Below, one piece after another: positions 25,571-38,900 of a stretch of 64,000 nt of DNA. Each line of letters opens with the position of its first letter. Positions within the stretch are counted from its first letter, which is position 1. Source of the stretch: Pithys albifrons albifrons (lineage: Eukaryota > Chordata > Aves > Passeriformes > Thamnophilidae); assembly GCF_047495875.1 (NCBI RefSeq), contig NC_092466.1, positions 17,480,561-17,544,560 of the forward strand, read 5' to 3'. The notes under the pieces are model-generated. The model did not search any database, was not told the origin of the DNA, and saw only the letters and a program-made list of their open reading frames with translations. Position numbers and translations under genes: made by a program.

Positions 25571-26285
25571 CTATTAAGTTATAGTGAATCCATATCAAGA
25601 GGGCACCTGATCCATTTTTACTTGTTATTTTCTGAGTAAAAGACATAAACTTTCTAGTGAAGAAAGTACCTTCTTTTTTTTTAAATCTTGTTTCAAAAGG
25701 GAACTTGATTATACACTTAGATAACTGACTGCCTAAACCGAGGTTTGAGCCAACTAACAATCCATTTCATGTAGGAAACAAGATGATACCCATGTATGAT
25801 CACCAAGTGAGTGACGAGTTTGGCTCCATATCAAATGAAAAATAGGGACATAAAGTGTATTAATTTATAAATAAAGAATAAATAAATAAATGCTTAATTG
25901 TCATGTGTAAAATAGTTCTTTTAAAATATGCATATTTTTTATGTCTCCAGTAGTCATATAATAAAGTTAATCAGTGATATTTAGGGTCACTGAAATTACC
26001 TTCTCTTTTCTGAGAGGCTATTTGGAATGATTTCCAGTATTTTCTAAAAAAAAGTATGACATTGTATTTGAAAAGAAATTAAAATATATATACTTTGGTG
26101 TTTATGATTAGTACTCTTTTAGTCAGAAATTGAAACCACTAAAAGAAAAGCAAGATTAAATTCTTAATTAATGCCATCTGTCACCAGTTCAAAATGGTGC
26201 AGTAAGATAACAGTCTACTAATAAAACCAATGCCTACAAACGTATGGATTTGCATACAAACAATTTTCATCCCCTGTAATCCAAG

Positions 26286-26312
26286 TTTATTAAAATGTTT
26301 CATTGGTTTATT
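26286..26312 (-). terminator. RBP4: RBP4 poly(A) signals
   Basis: On the minus strand, AATAAA occurs at 26312-26307 and again at 26291-26286, about 150 to 170 nt after the RBP4 stop codon. This supports the short last exon placed at 26472. Confidence 0.65.
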
Positions 26313-26458
26313 AACCAGGTGAGCTACACAGCTCAGATAAATATATTCAAAATCTAAATGAAGCCATTTGGAACATTTTCCAGGGAACTCCTGATCAATG
26401 TGTTAACTTTACATCAGTGATGCTGTTACTTGGTTTCTTTCCATAGCTTTGGATCTCC

Positions 26459-29400
26459 TTAAGAGCAAAATCCTGAAACACATAAAAAACAAAATTTTGT
26501 TTCTCAACCATACTAAACAAAATTAAAATACACAAACTCTCACCAAATTTAAAAGGCATCCATGTCTTATTTCTTTAAAATGCTCTGGAATCCAGCAGTC
26601 TGTTACTTGTAATAATAATGCCATTTCCTTGTTCTGCAGTTTATAATTCCAAAGAATTTTCAACTTAGAACAAAACAGGATTTCATCCAGCCTGTTGTAC
26701 CTGTCCTGAGCATTTTTATACTTTGGCATAAAAGGTACTGGACAGATCAGCAATAAAAGAGTTATTTATTTACCTTAACAAGCTTCAAATTATTTGCCTT
26801 TTAAAAGTTATTAATTTAAGAATGTCTTTCAGCAAAGTAAGATTCTCCTGACCTCCAAAACTTCTAATAGTAAATTAGCTGAAGGAATATACCTGGCTTT
26901 AATTCACAATTTTTGCTTCTAGCAAATGCTAATAGCAGATTCAGTTGTTCACTAAATATCCACATTCACATTGTATAACTTCAAGTAATTTAAGCTATTA
27001 CTCAGAGAAACTAAGTGTATCACAGCTTGATCTGTATTTGAAAAGGAGCTATCATCAGAAATGCAGTGTAAGTTAGAACAAAAACCCTGTCATTTCCTAG
27101 GCTTCTCTTTTTGCCTTGAAGAGCCAATATACAAAGAACAGATATTTTAGGTTGGTTTTTTTTTTAGTCAAGATAAGTTTTGCACATCTACTAGTTTGGG
27201 GGAGACACACGCACACATTTACTTCGACTATACTATTAATTAAAAAATCTAATGAAAAATTATTAGGAAAAATATTAGCTTCAAGACATAGGCAGAGAAT
27301 ACACAAACAGAAACAGAAAGAAGCCTATTCTTGCAGCATCTATTAACATCAGTCAGAAGTTTACCACAGGAACAATGGGATGCAGGTCAATACAGACAAC
27401 TGAAGTTGGCTTGTTTTGCTAATAATTCTGTATCTCGTAATAGCACTTAAAACTAAAGCAGCAAGGCTTCCAGTCCACATATAAAGAAATAAAGCAATTT
27501 TTAAAGAGTTTCTGACATAAATCTTTCAGTAACTGATTTTTTTCAGTTTAGTTCACAATCATTTTTCCTTTATCAACAGTATGGAACTCACCCAGCCAAT
27601 ATCAGACACTGCACTCAACACCTAAGATCTGAGTATAAATTAGGATTGCAGACAAAGAACAGTGCAACTTGGTAGATTGGATATTTCTATAACAAACTGG
27701 AGGCAGCATGATCAACTTTTAAATTAATTAGGAAGTCAAAGAATGTTTAAGGCTGAAGTTTCAAAAGGCGTTCTGAGGTTTTATGTTTAAATTACATATT
27801 GGTTCTCTACTCTGCAAAAAAGCACAAGCATTCTGTTACATAGAAGTTCTGAGATATTTGAAAAAGTTAGATCCCAAATTATAAATGGATGAATATATTC
27901 TATTTTTTCCTTTTGGTTTATACTTTCTTGCAAAGATTGACAATACATATATTGCCTTGCAAGCCTCATATGGAGTAGAAATAATAGAAACACAGATACC
28001 ACCATGCGGAATTGGACCAGTCCTTGGACTAGCCCAACATCCGGATTTTACAGCAGCCTCTGGGTTTGACAAAAATACAAGGAACAACCATAGCACACAG
28101 CTCCCAAAGTCACAGTTGTATGTCTACACTGTATCTTAGATTCAATGTAATATCTATAACTATCTCATTATTTGGGTTTCTCATCTTCAGAATTCTTATT
28201 CTTACTGCACCTCATTTGAAAAGCAATGAATGCAGGATTCAAAACAGAAAAGTATCAGCAATTTATCTAGTGACACTGTTTCTTTTCTATCCTACCCTTT
28301 ATGCAATCATACAAATAATTCACAAAAGTCAGTTTCGTGTGCATTTATGGTGTCTCTTATTCTTGACTGCCATAAGTTTCAACTGTCTCATGTTGTCCAG
28401 AAATCCACATTCAAGAAAAAAAATTTGTTTTCATTGTTGTCAGGTACTTTTTCTAGGTCACTGATTAGTACTCTAAACATCACCTCCCTTAGCAGATCTT
28501 TCAGGCACCCTGTTATCAGCGTATCTACTTTACAACATGGCAATATATTACTCTCTGTTTATGGATCAGATGAACAGGTAATAGAGCCACAAGGGCTGAC
28601 TGTGCTCATCTGTTCTGACTTTCTTTGTAAGACACAAAAGTTCCTTCAGTCAATCCCAGTTTGTTCTAACAAAGAAAAGCCTTTAATCTTGATTTACAGA
28701 TTTCAGTGATGAACATACAACAGCTCTTGGTAAACTGTTCCAAAGGTTAATGACCTTTGGAGTTAAACAAATGGCTATTTATTTCTGCTCTGAATGTGTC
28801 CAGTTTAAAGTTCCATCCATTTAAATTTATTATTTCTATGTTTGCAAGTCCTTTATTATCCAATTACCATTGCTTGTGTGGGCAAGCACAAACTTTGCTC
28901 AGGTCACCCTTTAATGTCATTCTAATGAATCATATTGAGGTCTTTGAAGCCCTCACTAGAAGACACATTTTACAAACTTTCAACCATTTTCTCTGCTCTT
29001 CTTTGAAACTTCTAGTTAGTCCTCAGTACTCTTCCAGTTATGATTATCATCAAATATGACAGCAAGCAGACCTATGCCAAGCACAACAGTCTCATACAAG
29101 TCTTGGTTTATGCATCCCAGAATCACATTAACTCTTTTGCCACATCATTACTTTGGGAGTTCACATTCACCTGAGTCACTGGTCAAGTCTTCTTCCAGAA
29201 GGTGAGGGTAATGTAGGGACAGGTAGACTGCTATTTTATTTATTCTAAATATTCTAATTTTTCTCCTTCGTTCTTTATTATTCCCCACTCTAGGTGTAAG
29301 TTTTACCAGAAGGGGCATTATGTTTTGTTCTAGATCATTGTCATTTGGCCTTTTCTAATATAACTTTAGCATAAGTGAGCTAATCTGTATCCTTCCTGTG

Positions 29401-32400
29401 TTGCAAGTTCAGCCTGACCATATGACTCAAGATAGGGTCATGCTTCCAGTATGAGGGATATGTCCCTTTTCCACTGCCCTTTGTGCAATGGGTGGCATGA
29501 GGACCTGTGAGAAAGGGTCTGTTATAAGGATTCTTTCCAAGACTTCTGATTTTCCTTAAAAGCCTTTTAAAAGAATTTTTCAAATAATTTTTAAAAGGCA
29601 GAGTTGTGATTAAGGAGATACGATTCCTTTTTACCACAACCATGAAGTTTATCCTTATTATGTTTACATGCAGTACACTGATTTAATTGTTTTACAACTT
29701 CCTCTAATTACTGTTTCAGCTGATCTGATATGCTACATAAAAAGCCATATACCTTAGCTCTCCTTCAGATAAGGGAAGTATCTGAAACTGGAAATAACTT
29801 ACTACAAGATCCAGTTTTCAAAAGCCACTAAGTAATGGACTTCATGCATCTGACATTTAATAAGCAAGAGAATCCCAGTGCTTTAGTCATTAAACCCTGA
29901 AACAAAATTCTTCAGAAAAAGATGGTTCTTACCATTATGAACAATAATCCTGTATTTTTTCTCCAAACAAAGGTCCATTTGCCTTTGTCTGACAATTTTC
30001 TGTGCCTCTGGAGACAATCCCTTGGGGTCCCGGGAGAACACAAAGGAGTAGCTATCGGCACAAGTGCCATCTGCATTTAGTTGGCGGCAGGAGTAATGAA
30101 GTGCATATGTATCATAATCTGTGTCCACTACCCAGTGATCATCATCTGGAAGAAACCATAGTAAAGAAGCAAAGATGTTAAAGACACAAGTAAAATCTAG
30201 TAAAACAGAAGAGGTTGGTGACAAATTTCTGTAAAGAAAATACTAAGATGAAGATTGGTACAAATTATAACAGACTAGCTCTTAGTTTATTCCTGTGTTC
30301 AGTATTTAATTTCATATTTGGGCAGGAGTTGTTTGCTTTTAAAGAGAAAATAAATATATTTAGCAAGGACATGCTCTTGCTGTTCCAGATGACTCAAAAC
30401 TGTAATTATTTTCCTACCAGGGATGTTACTTGGACTGTATTTTTAAAGAAAAAGATTGTCATGCATTTTGCATGTGTGTTAGAAGTGTATTTGCTACAAT
30501 AAACCCACTTCTTAAAACACAGTTATGATTTCAGAGAATTCCTAACTATTTAGCCATGTAACCTTATAAATCCCTGGTCACACAGACACTCAGTGCTAAC
30601 AGAAGTGAATCTAAGTGTTTGCAGTAAACCAGGTCACATCTGCACCTTCCTCTCCTTGAGCAAAAGATTCTCTCTTGCACTACATCTGCACCACTGAAGG
30701 CAACACTGTTTTCTTCCCCTTCTCTCCTGTGGGGGGACCCCAGACTTTTTAGAAAGGTAGTCTGGGCTGAACCAGCAACGTAAAGTATGCATGATTCAGC
30801 GGCATGTTGTGAGGAGACCTGGCAACAATTTAAGAGTGATTGGCATCCAAAACATTCCTTGTAACTGCATTTTTGGACAGAATGGAGCTTCTGTCACTTT
30901 CAGATTCCACCTGCTTCTCTTGGAAACAGGCCAAGCAAATGTCTTGAGCTACAAAGCATTGTCTGTATCTCTGCTTGGCTCAAGAAACTAATTTTGCATG
31001 GGGTGTGACAGATTACCTGAAAATATTAATGTACAGATAATATAGGATATTTTTTGTATCTGAAAACAGATAAATATCTAGATTTTCAAAGACAAGACCA
31101 AAAAAAGTAACATTTGCTAAATCCTCTTCCCTGCTGTCCAAGTCTGACATCAGGATTTTCAGAGAGCAGAAACATCCGGTAGCTGAATTCTGAGCTAAAA
31201 CAAGTCTTAAAATACTTCATCTGCCTTTCATTTCTTTATAAACAGTGACCTTCGATTATATTGTTGTGTAACAAACAAATAAAATACAAAGATATACAAA
31301 GGCCTGGTCTTCACTTGTTTAAAGAAAGCCAACCAGCTGTCCCATATAAAAAGTAGTGACTATGTTGTTCACATTAAGGTTTCGTGTATGATAGTTATTA
31401 CCTCTTTTAACTGTGCTTAAGAAATCAAACAGTACTTTTCTCCCCCAGCATGCACATATACCATAACTAGGCTCTCAAGTCGTTCTGTATCTTCTATATT
31501 TAAGTACTCACTTCCTTTCTGTAGAAAAGAGGCAACACCCCAGTACTTCATCTTGAACTTGGCAGGATCCTCTGTGTCAGTGAAAGAGCCAATCATGTCG
31601 GCACAGACATCCCAGTTACTGTGGCCAGAGACAGAGAAAGCATTACATTCAAACCTAACAGCACAGATTCAGTGTGTCAGTGTGACTAGCACAGGGATAG
31701 CAGGTAGGATTGGAGCCCCAGTAAGTGCCACAGGAGCTTAGTGAAATGGAACAAGAGGAAAATTGCAAACAGCTTACTTGAAGAGTCTCACTCTGCCCTT
31801 TGCAGTTGCAGTCATTTGTCCATTCTCATCTACTGTGAACTGGGCTACCACATTGTCCTGCAGAAATAGTCCCTCAGGATCTTTTTTTGCCATAGCATAC
31901 CAGGTGCCACTGTACTGCAAGGAAAGAAGAAAGGCTGCAGTTAGACCTAGAAGAATAGAAACATTACAAACAGATACTATAGACTAGGGGAGATGACAGA
32001 AGGAATGGCATATAGATCTTTGACACCATGCCTCAAAGTTGTACCTAAGAAACAAATCCAGCTGTTTCAGCAGAATAAACCCACCAATACACCTTAGTGC
32101 AGTCAGTGTTTGTGGTTGGTTATCTTATTTGTATCTGCAGTTCTCCAGTGTTAGGAATACCAAATTTGGTGGAAGGAGATTAACAACTGGTAGATCTTGA
32201 TAGATCTATGTATAATTTTCTTCCCTTGTAATGATGTCTGAAAACACCAGAGTACTAATTTTTCATAGAAACAACAAAGTCATCACACTTCCTTTGCTTA
32301 CAGCATACAGTTAGGTCCAGTCTCTAATGCTCAGTTTCTGCAGTATTCCTTCATCAGATGCATCAGGATCCAGCACCTGTGGAGGTGTGGGCAACAGCAC

Positions 32401-32670
32401 ACACTTCTGCTATTTCTCAGTATTGCAGTCTGTGACTGAGTGAAAATGTGAACACACTGGTGCTACTGAATGCCAAATTTTGTGGCCTGGGAAGAGGAGC
32501 TAGGCAAGACGTCACAAATCCAGGAGATAAAGCAGGTTTACCCTGGTCTTGTCGAAGTTCTCCTTGACTTTGAAGCTGCTTACTCGGCAGTCCCGCTCCG
32601 CAGTGCTGGTGCCCAGCAAGGCCAGTGCCAGCATCAGAAGCCAGGGCAGAGCTCTCTTTGTGTGGGCCAT
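26459..32670 (-). CDS. RBP4: RBP4, plasma retinol-binding protein, 5 coding exons
   Basis: RBP4 is the secreted lipocalin that carries retinol from liver to tissues in complex with transthyretin. Coding exons in transcript order: 32670-32542, 31914-31778, 31618-31512, 30145-29933, 26472-26459. They join in frame to 199 residues. Residues 1-24 form a signal peptide ([20 protein letters not shown] and onward), and mature RBP starts [19 protein letters not shown]. The lipocalin motif [14 protein letters not shown] follows. Six cysteines match the three known disulfides (Cys4, 70, 120, 129, 160 and 174 of human mature numbering). The last coding exon holds only the end of a Gly codon, Phe-Cys-Ser and TAA, so the protein lacks the longer mammalian end in ...RNLL; I recall chicken RBP4 ending the same way. 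Its acceptor (GTGTTTCAG) and nearby AATAAA signals support it. The last intron (26473-29932) is 3.46 kb and contains an old LINE. The other introns hold nothing notable. Confidence 0.93.
28715..29390 (-). mobile_element. Ancient CR1/L3-like LINE fragment in RBP4 intron
   Basis: The plus strand follows the antisense of an old amniote CR1/L3-type LINE from memory: a GGTAAACTGTTCCAAAGGTT start, a TATTTCTGCTCTGAATGTGT block, then TGCTCTTCTTTGAAACTTCT and ATCACATTAACTCTTTTGCC. The order of blocks is collinear over about 650 bp with many substitutions and gaps. The sense strand is minus, the same as RBP4. The subfamily is not certain. Confidence 0.55.
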
Positions 32671-32912
32671 CCTGTCCCTGCAGCAAACACAGAATAACAT
32701 CACAAACAGGCTCTGCCACACAAGGGAGGAAGGCTGCTCTGCCAGGTCGCCAGGGCATTGTGCAGCTTTCTCTGATGCCTGTGCAGGCAAAGCACCTGGT
32801 TGTCCCCAGCCCACAATAGCAGGTTCCCTCACAGACAGTGCCGGTCCCTGCAGCCTCCTGAGAGCCCAAGTGCTGATGGCAGTGGCAGTACCCAGACAGG
32901 GAATGCTTTATG
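32671..32912 (-). promoter_or_regulatory. RBP4: RBP4 promoter and probable non-coding exon 1
   Basis: On the minus strand a TATA-like ACATAAAG (core CATAAA at 32912-32907) is followed about 30 bp later by a stretch that could be a non-coding first exon (about 32880-32833). That exon ends at a GTGAGG donor (32832-32827). An acceptor TTGCTGCAG ends at 32678 and leaves GGACAGG before the ATG at 32670. This two-part leader resembles the human gene, where exon 1 is non-coding, but the exact start is inferred. Confidence 0.45.
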
Positions 32913-35900
32913 TAGTCCTGGGGCTTTCGCAACGCCCTGAGCTACAATGCCAGCACTGGAGGGGGAGCAGGGAGGCGGGTGGGTGCCTGCTGCAGGCTGG
33001 GCCCCTTCATAACAGCCTCTTGTGTAACACCCGTGGGCTCAGGTGGTCTTTGACCCTGATCAGCAGCCAAGCAGGCGCTAGGAACAAATGCTTCTCTTTG
33101 CTTTTCCTGACCCAAAAGTAGAGCTCACACCTGGGGGAAGGGTGTGCACATTGTTGGGAGAACAAATGGAATGAGAGGCACCCCATCTTTGCATGGGGGA
33201 GAGTGGGCTGCCTCCACCTCCTCTGTGATTTTACACTCTACAGTCCAAAATCCTTCTTACCCAATGGGCTAAACCCAGTTACAAGGTGCAAACTTGTTTC
33301 CTGTACCTCCTCCTCTTTCCTCTTTTTCCCATATAAACAGTGGCAAACATAATACTTGCAAGTTTCTGCTAATGTTTCTGAAAACCTGGTCATGCCAGAA
33401 CCTCTTCAGGTCCTCAAGGCTGGTTCCCTCTTGCTTCCAAAAGGCTGTCTTGGGTGCTAAATCATCCCATGATGGGCTCCAGCAACAGCAACCAGGGCTC
33501 TGCAGATCTTCAGGAAGGCAAAAGAGCCCTTCAGTGTGGTACTGCAAGGGCAGCAGGACCTAAGCATGGCCTGCAAATACCCAGGTGCATGTACACACCA
33601 CATCTGGCCCTTTTGACATCAATTTTAAATCAGGTATTCCACAATTTCTATTCTGTTTTTGACAAACTGCTTTCGGTTATATAAACCATTATTTTCTCCT
33701 GTCCAGGCAAGTTTTGCTGCCTCTCAGTCAATATTTGTTCTCTAGTTTCAACATCTTTAGGAAGCATTAGAGAAAACCTGTTAATTATTTTCTAGGCATG
33801 TAACCAGAGCAGGACAGGAATGATTGTTACCAAGAGAACTAATTCACCTATTTTTTCACCTCCCAGTTTTGAAAGAATAAAGGCAGAAGCCTGTTATTTG
33901 AAAAGTCTGTGTTGGTTACATTAAAAATTGAGCAAAAAATATAAATATGGAGACAATAACATAGTACAAAAAATACTTCAATAGTAGCTGATGTACAGAT
34001 TTAAGCCAATTTATTTAGTCTGGCCTTTCTCAGAAATTTACTCCAGCCTTTTATTCCTTTCATTTACTCATAAAAATATTAAACTTTTTACAGTTGCTGT
34101 CCTTTACAATCTCTTCTCATATGCAATGCAAACAGTCTGATTTATCTTCCTTTTCTGCTTTGTGTTGGAGCATTTTTGCGTAGACAGTATATTTTGTTCA
34201 CTGCATCAAGACAGGGCTGTTCCAAGTCTGCCCTTAATCCTTTAATTTCCTGGATAACATCAGACACTAAAAATTCCATTATATTTAATATTAAGCTTCT
34301 ATTTGGATTAAAGAACATATTTAACACAGGGAACCAGAAAGGTATATGCGTATTAATTGTTCTGAAACTTTCAATGGTAGATTTTCAATAAATCAACATT
34401 TCCATTTTTAAACTGAGATTTTCAAGTTGGCTAATTCCTACAGAGACTGAAGAGAAGCAGTAACCTATACCCATCTGGTGGCTTTTAGAAATTTGCTCCA
34501 GTCTCTGGCAATGGCGATACTAGTGATACATATGCATTTTTATAAAACTTCTACAAAACACTTACTAGAGTCTTAATATATGAATTAACTGTACTTATAA
34601 GATCAAAATCAACATGGATTTTTTTATTCAGCATCCCTCATGATTGGTAGCAGCAATAAGATGGATTATATGTTAACTAATAAGCTTTAAATCTATGTAC
34701 TTTCTTTAACTTTTCTTTAATTCTTTGTTCTGTTAAAAAATCTGTATACTGCTGCATATTGTCAGGGAGGTTCTTGCAGGATCAAATCTATTGCTATAAA
34801 ATTTTTTCAATAACAAAATTATCTATTAAAATCATATGGCAGAGGTTTTTGAAAGTTTACAGCACTCACACAGATGAATCAAAACCTGTTGAGATTTGAC
34901 CACCTCTGAAAATCTAGGTCAGTGCTCCTGTTATATTGCTTGTTGTCAGCAGTCTTACAGACTGGAGACCAATCCAGGCTTCACTGAAACAAAAATCTAC
35001 TTGTGTTATTAATTTTTAATAAAATTGGTTCTAAATATGTGCAACAGCTATTACAGTCTCTTAAATTAATGTAAAATAAAACAAAACAGAAACACGTAAT
35101 TTTGCATTAGCCACGGCACAGCATTTCTTTAATTGTGTACCTCCACTGATCTCTGCAATATTTGGCAACTCATGAAGAGACTAAGTAATTGTAACTTTGA
35201 ACTTGTTCTCCTCAAATCTGGATCTCTGCAATCTCTACGTACAGCCTAAGAAAACTCTTCTTTTGATCTGTTATCATTGGGAATTTGTGGTAATGCAGCT
35301 ACAGTGAAGTCACACCTGCATTTCCCAGCCCGATTTCAGCGATGGCACAAGAGGACCTGGGCGAGCAAAGGTTCATGATGAGTTTGGCTCTGTGCCTTCT
35401 CTGGTTTAGCTGTACTTTCAACAGTGCCTACTTAAAACACTGCTCACAGTAATGAAGTCCTTTCACCGTTACAGCTAAAGCACTTCCTTGGTTCAATGAG
35501 ACAAGCCTTTTGAGCAAAAAGGCTCCCCTGCTGTCAGTTATGCGTGGATCAGGATGTGCTGGAGGAGGAACGGAAGGCTGCAGGCAGACAAGCAGCATTA
35601 CGGCAATTCAAGGGTGAATTCTTCCTCAGTCCTAACAGACATAGCTGTGACAGCACAACAGTGTAAACTCATAAACAGTGCAAACTTTACCTCATTTGGA
35701 TTGTCTTGGGCTATGGGTTTGGTTGAGAAATTATGCCAGAAAGCGATCCTCATCCAGACCTGGATACGCACCTTGCAGATCTGTTTTCTCATGCAAACTG
35801 AAAGGGTCAGAATTTGGGCCAAGATTTCAACTGATTATGAGAGAAGTGTGTGTAGATTAAACCAATGGTATCAAAGGATCAGTGGGTTCTGAGAAAGCTC

Positions 35901-38900
35901 AAACAATTACATATTTAAAGAATTACTAAAATACTGATAACACATAAGTATGCAAATAAATTTGAATGTAAAGCATACATTTACAAAACTTGTGCTGAAT
36001 TCAACATCAGGCTCAATAAATTTCATATGTTACTTCTGATGCTTGAAGCTGGCAGCATATTTTGAATATGACAGAAAGCTTTTAAAAGTCGGTATATATT
36101 TTCTGGAACTATAATTTATGGAAATGAAAGAAGATATTCTAACTTTACATTTTGCCAAGAGGACAAAAAAGGGGCTACCTTCTGTCAGCAATTCTGTAAC
36201 TGAAATATTTTCTACACTAATAGCATATAAAATTCTGCAATATTTTCCATTAGGAAGAGCAAGAGAAAATACACAGAAAAGTTCAGATTTTCAAGGGAAA
36301 TGTTGGGAAAAAACCCTTTTCTTGTAGGAGTTATTTTACCTCTGTTCATGACTATAGAAAAAGAGGAGGAAATGAGTCAAATTATTGTTTAAAACATTTT
36401 TAACACTGCAACATTTAAGCCTTAAATATTAGAATAACTAGAATTTTATTTGTGGTCACAAGAATAAGTCTAGCTCTTAGGAGAAAGTTGGCTCAAAAGC
36501 TGCTGATAGGAAATGGAGCCTCCATTTCCAGCCAGACTGCACATAGACTGAGAGACTCTTGCTGTCTTCTTACAGCTATTTATTTGTACAATACCATTCA
36601 CAAACATGGGTATCCATTAAACTCTTGGGGCAGATTTTGCAGGTGAATGAATGACTGCTGTGTGTACAGAGCAGGGGATGCAAACGTAGTCACTGCCCTG
36701 TGAAACCAGACTTGTGTGCAACAGCAAATGGCATGAGCTAAGCCAAGGAGCTGCGTGTGCTTTGCAAGGGACAACTGTGTACACTGTCACCATCATAGCC
36801 GTTCCCCTCAGTGGCAGTCCAAGTACAGAGGTCAAGGACAGCATGGAGTAGGAAGATTGGCCTTTGCTCCATGCCAGCCTGTGTACTACTTGGTTTTGTA
36901 ATTTAATGACATGACATTCTGTCTAGGGAGTAAATTTACACGGAACTCTTTATAAACAGTATTTACCAACAAATCTAGTTTAACATGGTACATTTGCTTT
37001 CTTTAGCAAATCTGTCTGAAGATTGTGAGTGGTAACCAGTGACAGAACACAAGGGAATGGCCTGTCAGGGGAAATTTAGACTGGATATTACAAAGAGGTT
37101 CTTCACCCAGAGGGTGGCTGGGTACTACAACATGCTCCCCAGGGCAGTGGTCACAGCACCAAGCCTGACAGAATTCAAGAAGTGTTTGGACAATACTCTT
37201 GGGCACATGGTGTGATTCTTGGGGCCATCCTGTGCAGAGCCAGGAGCTGGATTCCAGGATCCTTGTGGGTCCTTTCCAACTGAGCATATTCTGTGATTCT
37301 GCAATTTCTTGAAGCCCCAGAGCTAATGACTGGTAGTTTTAAGGGAACATGAAAATTTTCAGACAAATGGAAAAAAAAAAGCAGTTAGCTTACTATCTTC
37401 AGTATTTACATTTTTAAGATTACTTTTGTAAGAAAAAGGATAGAAAATTACTGTAAAAGAAACATAAAAGTTGAGGATGTTTATAAAGGTCCCCAGAACA
37501 TACCAGATCAGTTATACTGAAACACTTCAGTGCCAAAGCCTAGCTATGTTAGGGTCACACAATACCTGTCATAAAACCCTACAAGAATCCATTCTCACAG
37601 CCTGATCATTTAGGAAAAAATCAATAATATTTCTGAATATTAATTTCCTGGATTTTCAGGTATTAATTTCTGAATATTAATTTCTTGTATTATATTAGAG
37701 ATATGCATTTCCAATGGCAGACAGTGGCCACAAAATTATCCACATCAAAAGCCATACAATTGACATAAACACATTTGATCTGTGTTTCTTCAGAAAATCT
37801 TAACTGGACAAACCACATTAACTGCTATCAAGATGGACAGAGACATTCAGATACGAACACTGAACCGGGAAACCTTATAAATGCCTTTGACATTTACGTG
37901 CTGCTTGAGTCTATTTAAATAACCATGTCTGTCACTTATCCTTCTTAGGAGTTTCCACGTATCACAAGGGCTCAGGAATGGTCTACTACTAAGAACTACT
38001 CCATAAATAGTTCAATTTCTGTAGTAACTATGAACGTCAAAGGCCAATGACATCATATGCATTAAAATCAAAAAGCACAAATATTTCTGATATTTTCTGA
38101 AATTAAAATATTTTAGAAAATAAGCATCCTGGTCATCATGTTTTTAAATCAAACAATCTCATCATGGAAAAGAATCAAATCAAATGCATATTATTTTTGT
38201 ATTTAAAAGTGTAGTGAAAATGTGCAAGGTTAGTTTCCAATATTAAGCCTCCATGCATATAATGGAACCTACATTAAAATGCATTTTAATAGGTGATCTT
38301 ATTAAAAAAATTGCTCAGAAAGATGTCAGCAAAATCATGTTTGAAAGTGCCAAAACATGAAATTATTTTTTGGTATAGTTTCTAAGAATAAACTTAAAAA
38401 CAAATGTACTTAGCTTTACTAAAGACAAAATGTTCAATAGTGTGGAAAATAAGGAGACTAAAGGAGATAGAACAGAAAAAAATGTCATATTCCAGAAGAG
38501 GAACTTTAAAATTCATTACAATGCTCGTGCTCCAAAATGTTTAAATGGCCTAATTTACACAATTCATTAAAATACTATTATGAAAAAAACAAAAAGGCAT
38601 CAATACAATGTATTTTCCTAACTCTAAAATGTGGCCTTCCATAAATGTAAGGTACACTTATATATCAATCTACATTTTAATTTCTATCAAATCACTTCAA
38701 CTTTTATTAGTCATGGTTAATCAATACATATATAGAGCCCACAACAAAACATGACTATTATAGCAACTGTTGAAAAAAAGCCAACTTACCTGTCTTCCAA
38801 ACGTAAACTATTTCATAAAGAACTTCTCTTGGTTTCTGATACTTCTTTCCATGTCATTTCATAGGTACAGAACCAGAGTGCAATTTTAAGAGTGAATATA

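Larger units (their letters stand above)
25103..25583 (-). mobile_element. Composite tRNA-Gln/5S-rRNA SINE-like retroposon with target-site duplication
   Basis: Read on the minus strand, the element has a tRNA-Gln-like head (25570-25495), a 17-nt linker, a 5S-rRNA-like segment (25477-25401), two tandem 92-bp units that repeat the 5S 3' end plus a unique body (25419-25236), a unique tail (25235-25127) and an (AT)n end (about 25126-25114). Flanking copies ATTAAGTCATA (25103-25113) and ATTAAGTTATA (25573-25583) differ at one base and look like a target-site duplication, so the whole unit probably inserted as one RNA copy. A- and B-box-like motifs in the head suggest past Pol III transcription. 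It lies between the 3' ends of FFAR4 and RBP4. Sharp edges and near-identical internal units suggest a moderately young insertion. The autonomous LINE partner is not shown; the (AT)n end is compatible with an RTE-type LINE, which is inference. Confidence 0.75.

Noticed and set aside
25311..25760. 149-codon minus-strand frame at the composite retroposon
   Set aside because: It runs through the tRNA-like and 5S-like parts of the element, which are RNA-derived, so the frame is accidental.
32417..33121. Frames overlapping RBP4 exon 1 on both strands (32417-32932 minus, 32549-33121 plus)
   Set aside because: The real RBP4 exon is in another minus frame, with signal peptide and lipocalin start; these are shadows.
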